A stretch of 64,000 nt of DNA from positions 19,042 to 83,041 of the forward strand of contig VXPO01000016.1 of the NCBI GenBank assembly GCA_009839505.1, given 5' to 3'. Below, piece by piece: positions 44,953-54,500 of the stretch (position 1 is the stretch's first letter; the number at the start of each line of letters is the position of its first letter). The stretch is from Gammaproteobacteria bacterium (GTDB lineage Bacteria > Pseudomonadota > Gammaproteobacteria > Pseudomonadales > Azotimanducaceae). The position numbers were made by a program, and so were the translations under genes. The notes beneath the pieces are model-generated. The model saw nothing but the letters and a program-made list of their open reading frames with translations. It was not told the DNA's origin and searched no databases.

Positions 44953-47877
44953 ATGCAAAGATTCGCGGCAGTTGAATCGACGGCCTCGTTGGGTTTGGCA
45001 CTGGCCCTGATCGGGTTGCCGGCCTACGCGGCGGACGCGGACGACGCGGATACCGAAGACGATAGCGATAGCTCGTACATCGAGGAGATCGTGGTCACCG
45101 GCGAACGGGGGGAAACCAACGTACTCGACCGTGCCATGACCGTGACCGGCTTCAACCTGGAGATGATCGAGCGACTGGGCATGCAGCATGCTGACGACCT
45201 GGAAGTTCTCGTCCCGGGTCTGCAGAAGGGCAACCGGAGCCAGGGCGCCGGCAAGAACGAGGACGGTCACTACGACATGCGCGGTGTCGGCAACGACCGC
45301 GCCGTCAACTTCTTCCAGGACACCTCCGTCGCTTTCTACGTCGACGGCGTGTATTCGGACCAGAGCTACTCGACCGACAGCATGTTCGACATGGAGCGGG
45401 TTGAGGTGGCCCGGGGGCCGCAGGGCACAACCGGCGGCAAGGCGGCGATCGCCGGCGCCATAAGTCTCTGGTCGCGCAAACCCACGGACACCTGGGACAT
45501 GCGCATGAGCGCGGAGATCACCGACATCTCGACTCAGCGTTTGCAGGTCGCCTTCGGCGGACCGATCGCGGACTCCGCGTTCAGCTATCGCCTCGGAGTC
45601 GAGACCTATACCGGCGACGGCATGATCGAAAATGTCTACGACGGCGCCGAAGCCCGCGATGCCGGCGAGTACGATCGACTGCTCGTCAGGCCGAGTCTGC
45701 GTTGGAAGAACGACCGCTGGGACATTACCGCCCGCTATTCCAAGCAGACGGACAAAGGCACGCCCTGGGTATCGTTGCCATTGGGTGCCCGCGACTCGGT
45801 CAACGAGTTCCTGCTCGACCGCAACGGCGATCCCGTTATTTGGACGGATCGGCTAACCGGGGAACTGTACCCGCAAACCAATCCATTCTTCGGTGCCGAC
45901 GCGGCGCCATCGGTTGCCAACTGTTCGAACATCAACAACGATGGCACACGGGACGAGTTCAGCATCATCTGCGACCCCGATGAGTTGCAGTGGAAGGTGG
46001 CGTTCAACGCACCGATCAGGCAGGACAGCTTCGCGGAAACCACCTCGTTGGAGGCCGTATTCGCCCTCACCGACAACCTCGATGTGACCTACAAGTTCGG
46101 CTATCACGATATCGTCAACGACAACCTGAACGACGGCGACCAGCTCCCCCGCGAGGGTGGAGGGGTTTGCCCACCCAATCACCCGAGGGTGTTGAGCGGT
46201 ATGCTGCAGGCAGGCCAGACCAGCCGTTACTGCGCCCTCGATGGTGGCGGCAATGGCACGTTCAACGACCAACGAGTCAACTACATCTTCTCATCCGAGC
46301 AGACGAGCCATGAAGTCACGCTGACCTCGCACTATGAAGGCCCGTTCAATTTCACGCTGGGTGTTACCACCATGGAAGGCGAGGAGCCGAACAACTACAG
46401 AAATCTGCAATTCAGTTCGGGCACCCGGGGCGTGCCAACCAACGACTGGCTGTATATGGACACCTCGGCTGCCTGCGCCGCGGTGCTCGAGTCCCTTTAC
46501 GGTCCGGGGGGCAGCTTGAGCGGCGGTGAGAACTGGCTGTTTCGCGATGTCTATACCGACCCCGCAGTCCGGGCTCGAGCCGGGCGGCTACAAAACCTGT
46601 TCGCCTGTCCGGGCGACCCGGGACTCGTGAACTACGCGCTCTCCGGCGTCGGGAACTTCCATGCAGATCTGAATGGCCAAATGAATGCACACATGGCATC
46701 GCACGAAAAGGAGTCCATCGGCGTGTATTTCAACGGCGAATACATGCTGAACGAAACCTGGACGCTATTCGGCGGTGTGCGCCACGACAACGACAAGAAG
46801 GGAATAAACCAAGCCGCCAATGGTCGTGCCTTCGGTCTTTCGGGGGTGGATTTCTCGCCCTGCAACCACACTTCCACCTGCGAAAACGCAATCGGGTTCG
46901 TCCAGCTCACCGTGCGCGACAGCCAGATCTTTCCCGGCAAAGCCAAAGAGACCTGGAGCGACACGACGTGGAACGTTGGTGCGCAATATCGCCCCAATGA
47001 CGAAGTCATGCTCTACGCACGCCTCTCCACCGGCTATCGTCCCGGTGGTTCCAAGGGAAGCTGGGGCCTGACCGAACCGCCTTACTTCTTCGAAGCGGAG
47101 GAGGTTACGAACTACGAAATTGGCGCGAAGGGGCTCTATTTCGACGGATCGGTGCAGTTGTCCTCAACGTTTTTCTACCAGGACTTCGACAGTTACTGGG
47201 TAGTCGCAGGCCGCTTCAAGACCGACGCCGAAATCCAGGCGGATCCCGACGGCGGCGCAACGACCCGGTCGACCAACGCCATCGAAGGCACGACGATCGC
47301 CGGTGTCGAGCTTGAAGGCGCGTGGAGGATGACCGACCGATTCTCGCTGCGCGGGTTCTACAACTACTTGGATACCAACATCGGACCCTACCTCTCGATC
47401 TACCCCTTCGGGCTCCCCGGCGTGAGTCCCGGGTGGCAGTTCTACGAGTATACGGACGCCAATGGCGAGACCCAGGTTCACCGTTATTGGGGAACAGGTG
47501 TCGAGATCGAGTTCGACGGCAAGCAATTGCCGAACTCGCCCAAGCACAAGACCTCTATAACGCTGGCCTACGACGTTCCAATCACCGCCGACTGGGGCAG
47601 CCTGGAACTGCTGACGATCATGAACTACCGCAGCAAGAAGTACGTGGAGCACGGCAACATCGAGGCGTACGCAGTGTCCGAATACACCCGGTGGGACCTT
47701 AGGGCCAACTGGCAGTCACCCGATTCCCGGTTGAAGGTTACCGGCTATGTGCAGAATGCACTCGACGAGGCTGCGTTGCACGCGTGGTCGCCCAGAGAAG
47801 GCATCGGCAGCCCCTTTGGGACCATTGTCGAACCGCGAGAAATCGGCATCCAGATAAGCTGGCAAAACGACGAATAG
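44953..47877 (+). CDS. TonB-dependent outer-membrane receptor
   Basis: 974 residues with a signal peptide (a hydrophobic segment ending PAYAADADD). A TonB box-like EEIVVTGERGE (about residue 40-50), the plug domain (IERLGMQHADDLEVLVPGLQ, FYVDGVYSDQSYS, and DMERVEVARGPQGTTGGKAAIAGAI) and a 22-stranded barrel are recognisable. The terminal strand ends IGIQISWQNDE, lacking the usual C-terminal Phe/Trp. It imports a substrate over the outer membrane using TonB energy; context with sulfatase, PhyH and DUF3604 suggests sulfated organic compounds, inferred only. A strong terminator follows. Confidence 0.93.
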   Translation: MQRFAAVESTASLGLALALIGLPAYAADADDADTEDDSDSSYIEEIVVTGERGETNVLDRAMTVTGFNLEMIERLGMQHADDLEVLVPGLQKGNRSQGAGKNEDGHYDMRGVGNDRAVNFFQDTSVAFYVDGVYSDQSYSTDSMFDMERVEVARGPQGTTGGKAAIAGAISLWSRKPTDTWDMRMSAEITDISTQRLQVAFGGPIADSAFSYRLGVETYTGDGMIENVYDGAEARDAGEYDRLLVRPSLRWKNDRWDITARYSKQTDKGTPWVSLPLGARDSVNEFLLDRNGDPVIWTDRLTGELYPQTNPFFGADAAPSVANCSNINNDGTRDEFSIICDPDELQWKVAFNAPIRQDSFAETTSLEAVFALTDNLDVTYKFGYHDIVNDNLNDGDQLPREGGGVCPPNHPRVLSGMLQAGQTSRYCALDGGGNGTFNDQRVNYIFSSEQTSHEVTLTSHYEGPFNFTLGVTTMEGEEPNNYRNLQFSSGTRGVPTNDWLYMDTSAACAAVLESLYGPGGSLSGGENWLFRDVYTDPAVRARAGRLQNLFACPGDPGLVNYALSGVGNFHADLNGQMNAHMASHEKESIGVYFNGEYMLNETWTLFGGVRHDNDKKGINQAANGRAFGLSGVDFSPCNHTSTCENAIGFVQLTVRDSQIFPGKAKETWSDTTWNVGAQYRPNDEVMLYARLSTGYRPGGSKGSWGLTEPPYFFEAEEVTNYEIGAKGLYFDGSVQLSSTFFYQDFDSYWVVAGRFKTDAEIQADPDGGATTRSTNAIEGTTIAGVELEGAWRMTDRFSLRGFYNYLDTNIGPYLSIYPFGLPGVSPGWQFYEYTDANGETQVHRYWGTGVEIEFDGKQLPNSPKHKTSITLAYDVPITADWGSLELLTIMNYRSKKYVEHGNIEAYAVSEYTRWDLRANWQSPDSRLKVTGYVQNALDEAALHAWSPREGIGSPFGTIVEPREIGIQISWQNDE

Positions 47878-47898
47878 AGCCGAGGCTCAAATCAACGG

Positions 47899-47933
47899 CG
47901 CACCGAGGGCTACGGCCCCCGGTGCGTTTTTTT
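47899..47933 (+). terminator. Rho-independent terminator of the TonB receptor gene
   Basis: Stem CGCACCG-A-GGGC, loop TACG, GCCC-C-CGGTGCG (47899-47926) followed by seven T residues (47927-47933). It is the clearest intrinsic terminator in the window and separates the receptor from the DUF3604 gene. Confidence 0.9.
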
Positions 47934-47977
47934 GCTGTAGGCTCGTCAGGGTGCGGTTGGTCGAACGGAGGCGGACG

Positions 47978-49798
47978 ATGCGCACCATCCTGACCCTGAT
48001 CCCGGCACTCCTAGCCGGCGCCAGTGCCGCGGAGCCCTACTCTCCCCCAGTCGGGCAGGACTATCCGGAATACGTCCTCTGGGGCGACACCCACCTGCAT
48101 ACCTACCTGTCGGCCGACGCCTACCCCTTGGGCACCCTGACCACGCCCGATACCGCCTATCGTTTCGCCAAGGGCGAGACCGTTCGCGCCACAGGGGGCG
48201 AGAAGGTGCGACTACGTCGCCCCCTCGACTTTCTCATGGTGTCCGATCACGCCGAGAACCTAGGCGTCGTGCCAAGGCTCGCCGCTGGCGACGCTGGACT
48301 GCGGCGATCCCCAGACGCTCCGCGCATTCTCGGGTTGCTCGCCGCCAGGCCGCCGCTACCGGACCTCATGAAGGCCCGGAACCTTGAGGAGTACGAAGCC
48401 GGTACCCTCGCATTCGGCAACGCCAAACAGGCGATGGGGGTCGACTACGGCATCGACGACGATTTCATTCGCAACGTGTGGCAGGGGGTCATCGAAGCCG
48501 CCGAGAAGCACAACGATCCCGGCCGATTCACGACGTTCGTGGGCTACGAGTACACCAGTTCCTCGCTGCACCGCAACGTGATGTTCGCCGGCGGGCCGGA
48601 ACACACGTCGCAGGCGCGACCCTTCTCCTCCCGCGACAGCAAGAACCCGGAGGACCTGTGGGCCTACCTCGAGAGCTACCGCGAGAGGACCGGCAGCGAC
48701 GTGATCTCCATTCCTCACAACAGCAATCTCAGCCGCGGCAACATGTTCAACGGAGTCACCTTCGCGGGCAAGCCACTCAGCAGCGAGTACGCCAGGATCC
48801 GGTCATCCATCGAACCCATCGTCGAGGTAACGCAGATCAAGGGTGACAGCGAGACTCTCCCAACCGTTTCGCCGAACGACGAGTTCGCCGACTTCGAGAC
48901 CTGGATCACCTTTGCTAAGCCGCAAACGGACGCCGGGGCTAGGCAGTCGTACGTACGCAGCGCATTGCAGACGGGTCTGGCCCTCGGCGCCGAACTCGGC
49001 GTGAACCCGTACAAGTTCGGCATGATCGGTTCCACCGACTCGCACACGGGTCTGGCCACCGCCGACGAGGACAACTTCTGGGGCAAGATGGGCTCCTCCG
49101 AACCCAACCCCTACCGCGCCAGGGCGCAAGCTCAGTACGCCTCCTCCGGTTATGCCGCAGTCTGGGCGACCGAGAACACCCGCGATGCCATCTTTGCCGC
49201 CTTGAAGCGGCGCGAGGTCTACGCGACGACTGGGCCACGGATCACGCTGCGGTTTTTCGGCGGGTGGGCGTACGTCGACGAAGACGCGCTAAGTCCGAGC
49301 TTCGCCAAGGTCGGGTACCGCAAGGGAGTGCCCATGGGCGGCGATCTGATCCAGCAGGCCGGAACCGAGGCACCCAGTTTCCTGGTAAGCGCGGTCAAGG
49401 ATCCGGACGGCGCGAACCTAGATCGCGTGCAGATCATCAAGGGATGGCGAGATGCCGAGGGCAAACTGCACGAGAAGGTCTACGACGTCGTCTGGTCGGA
49501 CGATCGAGCGATCGGCGAGGATGGCAAGCTTCCTGCCGTTGGCTCGACCGTAGACCTCGATGCGGCAAGCTATCTCAACTCCATCGGCGCTCCCTCGTTG
49601 GCGACGGCCTGGACCGATCCGTCGTTCAATCCCGAGGAGGCCGCGTTCTACTATGTCCGCGTGATCCAGATCCCGACACCGCGCTGGACGACGTACGACG
49701 CGGAGTTCTTCGACCTCGAGGAGATCCAGGAGACCCCACGGGAGGTCATCCAAGAGCGCGCCTACTCCTCACCGATCTGGTATACGCCTCAAGGCTAG
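47978..49798 (+). CDS. DUF3604 protein, PHP-like metallohydrolase
   Basis: 606 residues from the ATG at 47978; the signal peptide (MRTILTLIPALLAGASAAEP) is well formed there, while the GTG-side extension is not. The motifs resemble a PHP/amidohydrolase metal centre: LWGDTHLHTYLSADAYP (H-x-H), FLMVSDHAENLG, VISIPHNSNLSRG and MIGSTDSHTGLA. The C-terminal portion is beta-rich. DUF3604 members are exported and frequent in marine bacteria beside TonB receptors; the biochemical role is unknown. The stop overlaps a GTG that could begin the next gene. Confidence 0.85.
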   Translation: MRTILTLIPALLAGASAAEPYSPPVGQDYPEYVLWGDTHLHTYLSADAYPLGTLTTPDTAYRFAKGETVRATGGEKVRLRRPLDFLMVSDHAENLGVVPRLAAGDAGLRRSPDAPRILGLLAARPPLPDLMKARNLEEYEAGTLAFGNAKQAMGVDYGIDDDFIRNVWQGVIEAAEKHNDPGRFTTFVGYEYTSSSLHRNVMFAGGPEHTSQARPFSSRDSKNPEDLWAYLESYRERTGSDVISIPHNSNLSRGNMFNGVTFAGKPLSSEYARIRSSIEPIVEVTQIKGDSETLPTVSPNDEFADFETWITFAKPQTDAGARQSYVRSALQTGLALGAELGVNPYKFGMIGSTDSHTGLATADEDNFWGKMGSSEPNPYRARAQAQYASSGYAAVWATENTRDAIFAALKRREVYATTGPRITLRFFGGWAYVDEDALSPSFAKVGYRKGVPMGGDLIQQAGTEAPSFLVSAVKDPDGANLDRVQIIKGWRDAEGKLHEKVYDVVWSDDRAIGEDGKLPAVGSTVDLDAASYLNSIGAPSLATAWTDPSFNPEEAAFYYVRVIQIPTPRWTTYDAEFFDLEEIQETPREVIQERAYSSPIWYTPQG

Positions 49799-49803
49799 TG
49801 CCT

Positions 49804-51657
49804 GTGCAAAAGTCCCGTAGCGACCACAAGGGTCGCCCCTACGGGGCCGTCCGTCGGCTTGCTGGGCTGGGTCTGCTGTGTATGCAACACGCGACCCCGG
49901 CCATCGTCGACTACGAAGCCCTCGAATTCCATCATGGGATTTCGCAGGTACCCAACTACGAGCTGAAATACCCCCACGACTTCGCGCACTTCGACTACAT
50001 CAATCCCGACGCGCCCAAGGGAGGTGTGCTGACGCTGTCCTATACCTACAGCATGGTGAGCGCGACACCGACGTCGAAACCGCCTGGATTCCTGCAGTCA
50101 TACGACCGCCTTGTGGTGCGCGCAGGAGACGAGCTTGCCGGCTTCTACGGCAGCCTCGCCGAGGGGGTGGCATTGAGCGCCGATCGGCGCACCATCGCGT
50201 TTCGACTCAGACCTCAGGCCCGTTGGCACGATGGCACGCCGATTACCGCCACCGACGTCAAATTCTCGCTGGACACGTTCCGCGGCGACTACATGGCGTC
50301 GGGATGGGCGGGGGTTCTCGAGTGGATTACCGGTGTCGAAGCGCCGGATCCGCTGACGGTTGTCGTTCACGGCGATTCCGATGTGGCCAAGCAGGTCTAT
50401 ATCCTGGGCTTCATCCCAATTGTCCCTGCGCAGTACTGGGCCGACCGTGATGTCACGAAGCCTACGCGGGAACCACCACTGCAGAGCGGCCCCTATCGCC
50501 TGACAGAGTTCTCCCGCGGCGGGCACTTCGTGTACAGCAGAGAGCCCGACTACTGGGGACGCGACCTACCGGTCAATCGCGGCAGGTTCAACTTCGAGAC
50601 GATTCGCTACGAGCGCCATCTCGACGCCATCGTCGCCCGCGAGGCGCTGCGTGCCGGCCTGATCGACCTCTGGCACGAGAACGACTCCCGTCATTGGTTG
50701 TCTTCCTACGATGTTCCCGCCCGCGAGCGTGGTTGGTTGCGCAAGGGCACCTTGGCTTCCGGATCCGTGCGCGGTCCCCGATTTCGCCTCGCCCTAAATA
50801 CACGGCGGCAACCGTTCGATGATCCGCTTGTGCGAGAAGCCCTGGCGCACGCGTTCGATTTCGAGTGGCAAAACCGAGCGCTGCATGGCGGTGAACGACG
50901 CCGCGCCCACAGCTACTTCGCCAACTCGATGTTTGCCTCGTCGGGCGTGCCAGACAGCGCGGAAAGAGCGCTGCTCGAGCCGTTTCGTGCGCGGTTGCCT
51001 GAGGCGGTGTTCAACCAGGCCTTTTCCTTCCTCGGCTCGGACGGCATCGGCTTCGACCGTCACGGTCTGTCAAGAGCTCGCCAACTTCTCGCCGAAGCCG
51101 GCTATCACGTCCAAGACAACGTCATGGTGGATGCGTCGGGCGAGCCCCTGGCGATCGAGTTTCTGTGCGCATCGCAAGCCAATCTGCGCATCATGCTGCC
51201 GTACGTGCATGCGCTCAACGCGCTGGGCATCCAAGCCAACATCGACATGATCGACACTGTGGGCCGCACCAATCGGCGGCGTGAGGGCGACTTTGACGCC
51301 CTTCTCCTGCGGGGCTTCATCGAGGTACCCCCTTCGTGGCAGCTACGACCTTATTTCCACTCGGCCTCGGATACCTACTGGAACACATCAGGCATCGACC
51401 ATCCTGCAGTCGATGCCTTGGTTGAGACGGCTTTGGATGCGACAGACCTTCGCGTGTTCGTAAGCGCCCTGCGAGCTCTCGACCGTGTGCTGCTTTGGAA
51501 CTACTACCAGTTGCCCCTCGATGCCCTCGACGACACGCGGATCGTCTACTGGGACAAGTTCGGGCGACCCGAGCAGCCCGACAAGATGTACATCGCGCCC
51601 TTTCCGGATGGCTGGTGGTTCGACGAGGCGAAGGCATCCCGCATCAGCGCACCTTGA
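49804..51657 (+). CDS. Extracellular solute-binding protein family 5 (peptide/YejA-type), orphan
   Basis: About 617 residues from the GTG at 49804; a long upstream extension lies in the DUF3604 gene and is not coding. The binding-protein family 5 fold is clear: FAHFDYINPDAPKGGVLTLSY near residue 60, GLAEGVALSADRRTIAFRLRPQARWHDGTPITATDVKFSLDT-like domain entry, and PLQSGPYRL. It most resembles the YejA group. No cognate permease or ATPase is adjacent. The N-terminus is odd: codons for SDHKGRPYG come from a repeat hairpin (49814-49845), so the signal peptide appears to be interrupted or rebuilt by a repeat. The mature part is intact. Confidence 0.85.
   Translation: MQKSRSDHKGRPYGAVRRLAGLGLLCMQHATPAIVDYEALEFHHGISQVPNYELKYPHDFAHFDYINPDAPKGGVLTLSYTYSMVSATPTSKPPGFLQSYDRLVVRAGDELAGFYGSLAEGVALSADRRTIAFRLRPQARWHDGTPITATDVKFSLDTFRGDYMASGWAGVLEWITGVEAPDPLTVVVHGDSDVAKQVYILGFIPIVPAQYWADRDVTKPTREPPLQSGPYRLTEFSRGGHFVYSREPDYWGRDLPVNRGRFNFETIRYERHLDAIVAREALRAGLIDLWHENDSRHWLSSYDVPARERGWLRKGTLASGSVRGPRFRLALNTRRQPFDDPLVREALAHAFDFEWQNRALHGGERRRAHSYFANSMFASSGVPDSAERALLEPFRARLPEAVFNQAFSFLGSDGIGFDRHGLSRARQLLAEAGYHVQDNVMVDASGEPLAIEFLCASQANLRIMLPYVHALNALGIQANIDMIDTVGRTNRRREGDFDALLLRGFIEVPPSWQLRPYFHSASDTYWNTSGIDHPAVDALVETALDATDLRVFVSALRALDRVLLWNYYQLPLDALDDTRIVYWDKFGRPEQPDKMYIAPFPDGWWFDEAKASRISAP
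49814..49845. repeat. ACCACAAGGGTCGCCCC repeat hairpin (copy A)
   Basis: Inverted repeat CCCGTAG-CGACC ... GGTCG-CCC-CTACGGG. Relatives at about 61644-61666 and 61794-61827 share CGACCACAAGGGG or GGACCACAAGGGTCGCCCC. Translated on the plus strand in this frame it gives DHKGRPYG. Here it lies inside the 5' end of the solute-binding protein gene. Confidence 0.75.
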
Positions 51658-51703
51658 GCGGGCGGCGCGCCCTAGCGGTCGGCGCGCCCTAGCGGGCGCG
51701 TTG

Positions 51704-51724
51704 GAAGTTCGCTTCGCGAACTTC
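51704..51724. terminator. Palindrome between convergent genes
   Basis: A perfect 9-bp stem, GAAGTTCGC-TTC-GCGAACTTC, sits between the ends of the solute-binding protein gene and der. No strong T tract follows on either strand, so its role as a bidirectional terminator is uncertain. Just before it the unit GGCGCGCCCTAGCGG occurs twice. Confidence 0.4.
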
Positions 51725-51729
51725 GTGCT

Positions 51730-53166
51730 CTACGAGGTGTGACGGATGACGCGTTGCCGGCGCTTGCGCTGGCGTCGGGTGAGTGGATTCCGGCGCCCTG
51801 CGAAGGGATTCTCGGTGGTTCGCAACTCGATGCGGACGGGGACACCCGTCAGTTCGAATTCGTTCCGGTAGCGATTGGCCAGGTAACGTCGATAGCTCGT
51901 CGGCAGCGCGTCAGTGCGGGTGCCGTGAACGACGATGGTCGGCGGATGGCTTCCACCCTTGTGTGCATAGCGGAGCTTGATCGGCCGGGCACCCACGGAA
52001 GGCGGGGGCTGGTCGCGGACGGCTGCGGCCAGTATGCGGTTGATCTCGGAAGTCGCGACGTCGAAACCGCCGGTGCGATGGATGTCGTCGACAATCCCAA
52101 ACAATGCCTTCACGCCCCTGCCTGTCATGCCTGAGAGGTAGCGCACTGGTACCCACGACGCGAATGACAGGCGCCGTTCGACCATCGCTTTCGCTCGCCG
52201 TCGCCCGGCCGCGTCAACGGCGTCCCACTTGTTCACGGCAAGCACCACGCCCGCGCCCGACTCCATGGCGTAGTCGAGGATGTGCAGATCCTGATCGACG
52301 ATGCCCTCGTGGCCGTCGATCACCAGGATCGCCACCTCGGAGCGGTCGAGCGCCCCGAGGGTCTTGACGATCGAGAACTTCTCAATTGCCCGTTGTACGC
52401 CCCGACCGGCGTCCACCCGTCCCTTGCGCCGCACCCCAGCGGTGTCGATCAAGAGGTACTTGCCGAACGGAATGCCGATCGCGTCTCGCGTCGTACCGGG
52501 CAGATCGTGAACCACTTGCCGTTCGGCACCCACCAAGCGGTTCGCCAGCGTCGACTTGCCGACATTGGGACGACCCACGATGGCCACGCGAATGCCGGGC
52601 AACTCCTCCGAATCGTCCTCCGAGTCGGCCGGCAGACGTGCCGCGAGATCCTCGGCAAGGGTCGCGATGCCGCGACCGTGAGCAGCGGAGACCGCGTGGG
52701 GATCCGAGAACCCGAGCTCCGTGAATTCGTGCACGACGTCCGCGGGAGCGCCGTCGACCTTGTTGACGGCGATGGTCACGCCCATTTCGTGGCGGCGCAG
52801 GTGGCGGGCGATCTCCCGATCACCTTCGGTCAGGCCATCACGCGCATCGGTCACCAGCACCGCCAAGTCCGCTTCCTCCAGGGCAAAGTCCACCTGGGTC
52901 GCCATCTGCTCGAAGACGGTGCCCCGCTCGTCCGTCAGGCCGCCGGTATCGATCAGTGTCACCGCCCGCCCGGCGAGCGTTGCATGCCCGTAGTGTCGAT
53001 CACGAGTCAGGCCGGGTTGGTCGGCCACAAGAGCGTCGCGCCGACGGCAGAGGCGATTGAAAAGCGTGGACTTACCGACGTTTGGCCGTCCGACGAGGGC
53101 GATCACCCCTGACGCGGCTGGTCGCGCGGATCGTACGGATTGCATTGGGGACGGGCTGTTTTCCAT
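51730..53166 (-). CDS. der: Ribosome-assembly GTPase Der (EngA)
   Basis: Two tandem GTPase domains required for 50S maturation. 478 residues (E. coli 490). G domain 1 begins at VIALVGRPNVGKSTLFNRL (about 22-40) and G domain 2 at VAIVGRPNVGKSTLANRL (about 204-221); both have DTGG/DTAG and NKVD/NKWD specificity motifs. The C-terminal KH-like domain ends in basic residues (RRNPLTRRQRKRRQR). The start could also be the ATG at 53145. It is the most distal gene of a block conserved with E. coli. Confidence 0.96.
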   Translation of the reverse strand: MENSPSPMQSVRSARPAASGVIALVGRPNVGKSTLFNRLCRRRDALVADQPGLTRDRHYGHATLAGRAVTLIDTGGLTDERGTVFEQMATQVDFALEEADLAVLVTDARDGLTEGDREIARHLRRHEMGVTIAVNKVDGAPADVVHEFTELGFSDPHAVSAAHGRGIATLAEDLAARLPADSEDDSEELPGIRVAIVGRPNVGKSTLANRLVGAERQVVHDLPGTTRDAIGIPFGKYLLIDTAGVRRKGRVDAGRGVQRAIEKFSIVKTLGALDRSEVAILVIDGHEGIVDQDLHILDYAMESGAGVVLAVNKWDAVDAAGRRRAKAMVERRLSFASWVPVRYLSGMTGRGVKALFGIVDDIHRTGGFDVATSEINRILAAAVRDQPPPSVGARPIKLRYAHKGGSHPPTIVVHGTRTDALPTSYRRYLANRYRNEFELTGVPVRIELRTTENPFAGRRNPLTRRQRKRRQRVIRHTS

Positions 53167-53252
53167 CGGGTGTCGCTGCCCCGCGGCAGTTGACCTGGCC
53201 GGACCGGATGATCGCGAGGGACGAACCTACGCGTTGAGGACCGCGTAGATGC

Positions 53253-54500
53253 CTAGCCCCGGCGCTTGATCTCCAGCGCTTCGAGCGTGCCGTTGTTGTC
53301 TAGTACGTAGACGATGTTGTCTGCCTCGACCATCCGTGTACGGAGGCCGCTACCGAGCTTGCGTCGCGCGACGAGGCGTCCGTCGCTTTGCGCGAGGACG
53401 TGCAGGTAGCCCTCGTCGTCACCGACGAGGACATAGTTGCCGAACGCCGTGGGGCTCGTAAGCTTGCGGTACTTCAGCGCCTCCTGAGTCCAAGCCACTG
53501 TGGCGGAGCTTTGCTGCACGGCGGTCACCACGTCGTCATCGGAGACGAAGTAAAGCTGGCCGTACCCGGCGGCGAGGTCTAGGAAGGACGACGCAGGCAT
53601 CTCCCACAGAAGGATGCCGTCCTGGACACGCAGCGCCTTCAGACGACCCTGGTAGCTCACCGCGAACAACGCGCCCCGTTCGGCGACCAGCAGAGGCGTG
53701 CCGTCGACGTCCACCAAGCGATCCAGTTCGGTACGCCCCTCGGGAAGCATGACGCGATGCTCCCAGATCGGCTCCCCGGTCTGTGTCTCCACCGCCTTGA
53801 CGCTGCCGTCTCCGAAACCCGCGAACACGAGACCGCCTCCGAGCACTGGCGTGGCCGTGCCGCGTAGCGTGAGTAGCGGCACCTGGTTGTCGAACGCCCA
53901 CCGCGTCGAGCCGTCGTCCGCCTCCAACGCGACCAAGCGCCCATCGCTCATTTGGGTCATGACCACGCCGTCGGCACCGACAGGCGGTGACAGAACCTCG
54001 CTCGACATTTGCTGGCGCCACAGTTCGGAACCGTCGGCAGCGTCTAGTGCGATTACCTCGCCCCGCATCGTGCCGATCAGAATGGTGCCCTCGCCCGCCC
54101 CGACACCGCCGGTCACGAACGACGGATCCCGACGATCCCAGAACTGGTAGAACGGAATCCCGTCGGGTTTGCCGACGGAAACGGACCAGATGTTCCTGCC
54201 GCTGAAGCGGTCCAAGGCGACGACGCGACCATAGCCGTCGGCGGCGAACACCCGGTCCGCGATCACCGTGGGCGTGAGGCGCAGAGACTTCCGACCGAGA
54301 CCGCGTCCCACCTTGGTTCGCCAGTGCCGGTCGATGACGGCTTCCGGCTCGAAGTCCACCAAGGGCGTGGCCTCGCCTTCCTCGTCTTTGTCCTTCGGTT
54401 CATCGACGAACGGTAGGAACGAGAAGAAACTGCAGCCGCCGAGCCAAAGCGCGGCGACGACAGCCAGTGTTCGAGCGGCGATGTGCGAATGCGGGATCAC
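53253..54500 (-). CDS. bamB: Outer-membrane assembly lipoprotein BamB
   Basis: 415 residues. The lipoprotein signal is clear (TLAVVAALWLGGC, Cys at 23), and the mature part is an eight-bladed PQQ-like propeller with repeated GxVxALDAxDGSxLW-type units (FSGRNIWSV, DGSELWRQQM, DDGSTRWAFDNQ, TGEPIWEHR). It scaffolds BAM-complex insertion of barrel proteins at the outer membrane. It overlaps yfgM by 4 bp (ATGA) and lies 86 bp upstream of der. Confidence 0.94.
   Translation of the reverse strand: MIPHSHIAARTLAVVAALWLGGCSFFSFLPFVDEPKDKDEEGEATPLVDFEPEAVIDRHWRTKVGRGLGRKSLRLTPTVIADRVFAADGYGRVVALDRFSGRNIWSVSVGKPDGIPFYQFWDRRDPSFVTGGVGAGEGTILIGTMRGEVIALDAADGSELWRQQMSSEVLSPPVGADGVVMTQMSDGRLVALEADDGSTRWAFDNQVPLLTLRGTATPVLGGGLVFAGFGDGSVKAVETQTGEPIWEHRVMLPEGRTELDRLVDVDGTPLLVAERGALFAVSYQGRLKALRVQDGILLWEMPASSFLDLAAGYGQLYFVSDDDVVTAVQQSSATVAWTQEALKYRKLTSPTAFGNYVLVGDDEGYLHVLAQSDGRLVARRKLGSGLRTRMVEADNIVYVLDNNGTLEALEIKRRG

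Noticed and set aside
49264-49800. N-terminal 180 codons of the open frame leading into the solute-binding protein
   Set aside because: They overlap the DUF3604 gene in another frame and are Arg/Gly-rich with no family similarity; the gene must start near 49804.
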